DNA from: an uncultured Pseudomonas sp.
GTDB lineage: Bacteria; Pseudomonadota; Gammaproteobacteria; Pseudomonadales; Pseudomonadaceae
Assembly: GCF_946885885.1 (NCBI RefSeq)
Contig: NZ_CAMPHN010000253.1
Span: 1 to 5,634 of the forward strand
Direction: 5' to 3'
Length of the DNA: 5,634 bases
The notes under the pieces were generated by a model. That model did not search any database. It had not been told where the DNA came from and saw only the letters and a program-made list of their open reading frames with translations. The position numbers and the translations under genes were made by a program. The stretch's first letter is position 1; each line of letters starts with the position of its first letter. Below are positions 4,734 to 5,634 of the stretch, piece after piece.

Positions 4734-5360
4734 TCAGGGCTGCAACTGTTGCAGGTACTCGGCCAGACCGGCGATCTGCTCGTCGCTGAAGTCGGCGGCG
4801 ATCGACATCATCACCGACCCCGCACGGCTCGGATCCTGGTCGCGGAAGCGGGTCAGCGCCTTGCGCAGGTACTCCGCGGGCTGACCGGCCAGACGCGGGG
4901 TGATCTCGCGGCCTTCGGCATTCACCCCATGACAGCCGGTACAGATGGTCTTGAACGTAACCTCGCCCTGCTGACGCAGCCTGGCATCGACCGGCTCGGT
5001 ATGCGCCAGCAGCTTCTGCTGACCGAAGTAGATGGCGACGTTGACCCGGTCCTCCAGGGTCAGAGTCGGCGCCAGCTTGGACATGATGAAATCCTGCCGC
5101 TCGCCGCTGGCGAACTTCTCGAACGCATTGAACAGGTACACCGGGTTCTGCTCGGCCAAGTTGGGAATATAAGGGCGCTTGCTGTTGCCGTTCTCGCCAT
5201 GGCAATTGCCGCAAAAGCGGATACGCTCCTGGCCTGCCGCATAAGCCTGCTCGCGCAGCACGGGGTCGGCGTTGAGCAGGGTAAAACGCTGCAGGGCCTC
5301 ATCGCTGGCCTGAGCCAAAGTGGCAAAGCAACTGAGAAGCACACAAACAAGCACGCGCAT
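4734..5360 (-). CDS. Periplasmic dihaem cytochrome c, c4-like
   Basis: This 208-residue protein has a signal peptide (MRVLVCVLLSCFATLAQAS, cleavage near 18-19) and two repeated class I cytochrome c domains. Haem 1 binds at C50-G-N-C53-H54 and haem 2 at C140-T-G-C143-H144. Likely sixth ligands are Met93 (FIMSKLAP) and Met184 or Met185 (SVMMSIA). Both halves keep the c4 pattern P(N/R)LA(E/G)Q-x2-YL...F and a closing D-(R/Q)-(V/I)-x6-Y helix, and the length is that of cytochrome c4. Such proteins carry electrons in the periplasm to terminal oxidases, notably cbb3 types, but the partner cannot be inferred here because no oxidase gene is present. AAGGA lies about nine bases before the ATG at 5360. 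It ends 37 bp from the convergent endA and is probably monocistronic. The signal peptide contains two extra cysteines (6, 11), but they do not form a good lipobox. Confidence 0.92.
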   Translation of the reverse strand: MRVLVCVLLSCFATLAQASDEALQRFTLLNADPVLREQAYAAGQERIRFCGNCHGENGNSKRPYIPNLAEQNPVYLFNAFEKFASGERQDFIMSKLAPTLTLEDRVNVAIYFGQQKLLAHTEPVDARLRQQGEVTFKTICTGCHGVNAEGREITPRLAGQPAEYLRKALTRFRDQDPSRAGSVMMSIAADFSDEQIAGLAEYLQQLQP

Positions 5361-5411
5361 AACGAAGAGTCCTTTTCCTGGATAAACGGTAAGGAGTTGT
5401 CAGAGGCGGCG

Positions 5412-5417
5412 ACTATA
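5412..5417 (-). promoter_or_regulatory. Possible -10 box (TATAGT) for the cytochrome gene
   Basis: On the minus strand TATAGT matches the sigma70 -10 at five of six positions and lies about 50 bases upstream of the cytochrome start codon. The -35 region at 17 bp spacing is GC-rich and poor, so this is only a candidate. Confidence 0.35.
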
Positions 5418-5538
5418 AGACGCGGCAAGCGGACACCACCCGACCCAGATCAATCAAACCGCAGGTAGCGCAGACCCCAGCGAAAAGCTGCAGCGCTAGC
5501 GGAGAGGGCTGAGTCAGGGATATAGGGGGCGGCAGCAC
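5418..5538. other. Non-coding stretch upstream of the cytochrome gene
   Basis: I see no gene here on either strand. The long forward frame covering part of it is the complement shadow of the cytochrome gene running past its start. The stretch links the cytochrome promoter candidate to the REP doublet at 5539. Confidence 0.4.
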
Positions 5539-5609
5539 GTAGCCTGGGTTGAGCGCAGCGATACCCAGGGCGCCGATTCCCGGGTATCGCTTCGCTCAAC
5601 CCGGGCTAC
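5539..5609. repeat. REP doublet with GTAG heads, 31-bp inverted arms
   Basis: Arms 5539-5569 and 5579-5609 are inverted copies matching at 28 of 31 positions around a 9-base spacer. Both begin GTAG when read inward from the outside. Each arm is itself a hairpin with a perfect 7-bp stem: CCTGGGT (5543-5549) with ACCCAGG (5563-5569), and CCCGGGT (5579-5585) with ACCCGGG (5599-5605). Two of the three differences between arms are the two sides of one base pair (T-A in the left stem, C-G in the right), and the third is in the loop. This is the signature of REP elements, short non-autonomous palindromes dispersed by RAYT transposases and common in Pseudomonas. Its sequence family differs from the doublet at 1331-1399. 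It lies upstream of the cytochrome gene; what follows beyond the window is not visible. Confidence 0.85.
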
Positions 5610-5634
5610 CATTGGGTAACTTTGATCTTTCCCA

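Noticed and set aside
4623..5468. Forward open frame of 281 codons opposite the cytochrome gene
   Set aside because: The minus-strand cytochrome has two CxxCH sites, a signal peptide and full c4 length; the forward frame is its complement shadow.
1..5634. CRISPR array, tRNA/rRNA genes, insertion sequence or prophage
   Set aside because: No regularly spaced direct repeats, no tRNA cloverleaf, no transposase or phage protein and no terminal inverted repeats with target duplication were seen on either strand.

Overview
The window looks like ordinary chromosomal sequence from a high-GC gammaproteobacterium, most likely a Pseudomonas or close relative. The reasons are the base composition, the set of encoded proteins (BrkB/YihY membrane protein, YjdM/PhnA zinc ribbon, EndA nuclease, c4-type dihaem cytochrome, small lipoproteins) and several intergenic palindromes with a GTAG head, as in Pseudomonas REP elements. 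The genus call is inference; there is no rRNA or other marker gene here.

Layout. Positions 1-518 hold the 3' end of one small membrane protein gene and, overlapping it by 4 bp (ATGA), a second small membrane protein gene; both carry the same RG(V/L)TGHC(E/S)V motif and look like tandem paralogues of the DUF2892/YgaP-like transmembrane type. Positions 519-810 are non-coding, with a weak palindrome just after the stop. A LEA14/WHy-domain lipoprotein (811-1293, +) converges on a YihY/BrkB six-helix membrane protein (1392-2267, -), with a REP doublet between them whose right head supplies the yihY stop codon. A 183-bp divergent region with a consensus TATAAT leads to yjdM (2451-2795, +). yjdM converges on an unrecognised lipoprotein (2941-3726, -) across a second bulged palindrome. 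A 244-bp divergent region with two perfect small palindromes separates that gene from endA (3971-4696, +), a secreted His-Me finger endonuclease with its catalytic and disulphide residues intact. endA converges with only 37 bp spacing on a periplasmic dihaem cytochrome c (4734-5360, -). A third, very regular REP doublet (5539-5609) lies beyond the cytochrome promoter region at the window end.

Apart from the overlapping membrane protein pair, the genes are single units in alternating orientation, so no multi-gene pathway is evident. Four of the six intact genes encode exported proteins (two lipoproteins, a nuclease and a cytochrome) and the other two encode membrane or small cytoplasmic proteins. 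I see no phage, insertion sequence, CRISPR or tRNA/rRNA. I do not find a convincing new biological system. The most informative non-coding signal is the series of GTAG-headed palindromes in the intergenic gaps, two of which show sequence change confined to loops or compensated within stems.
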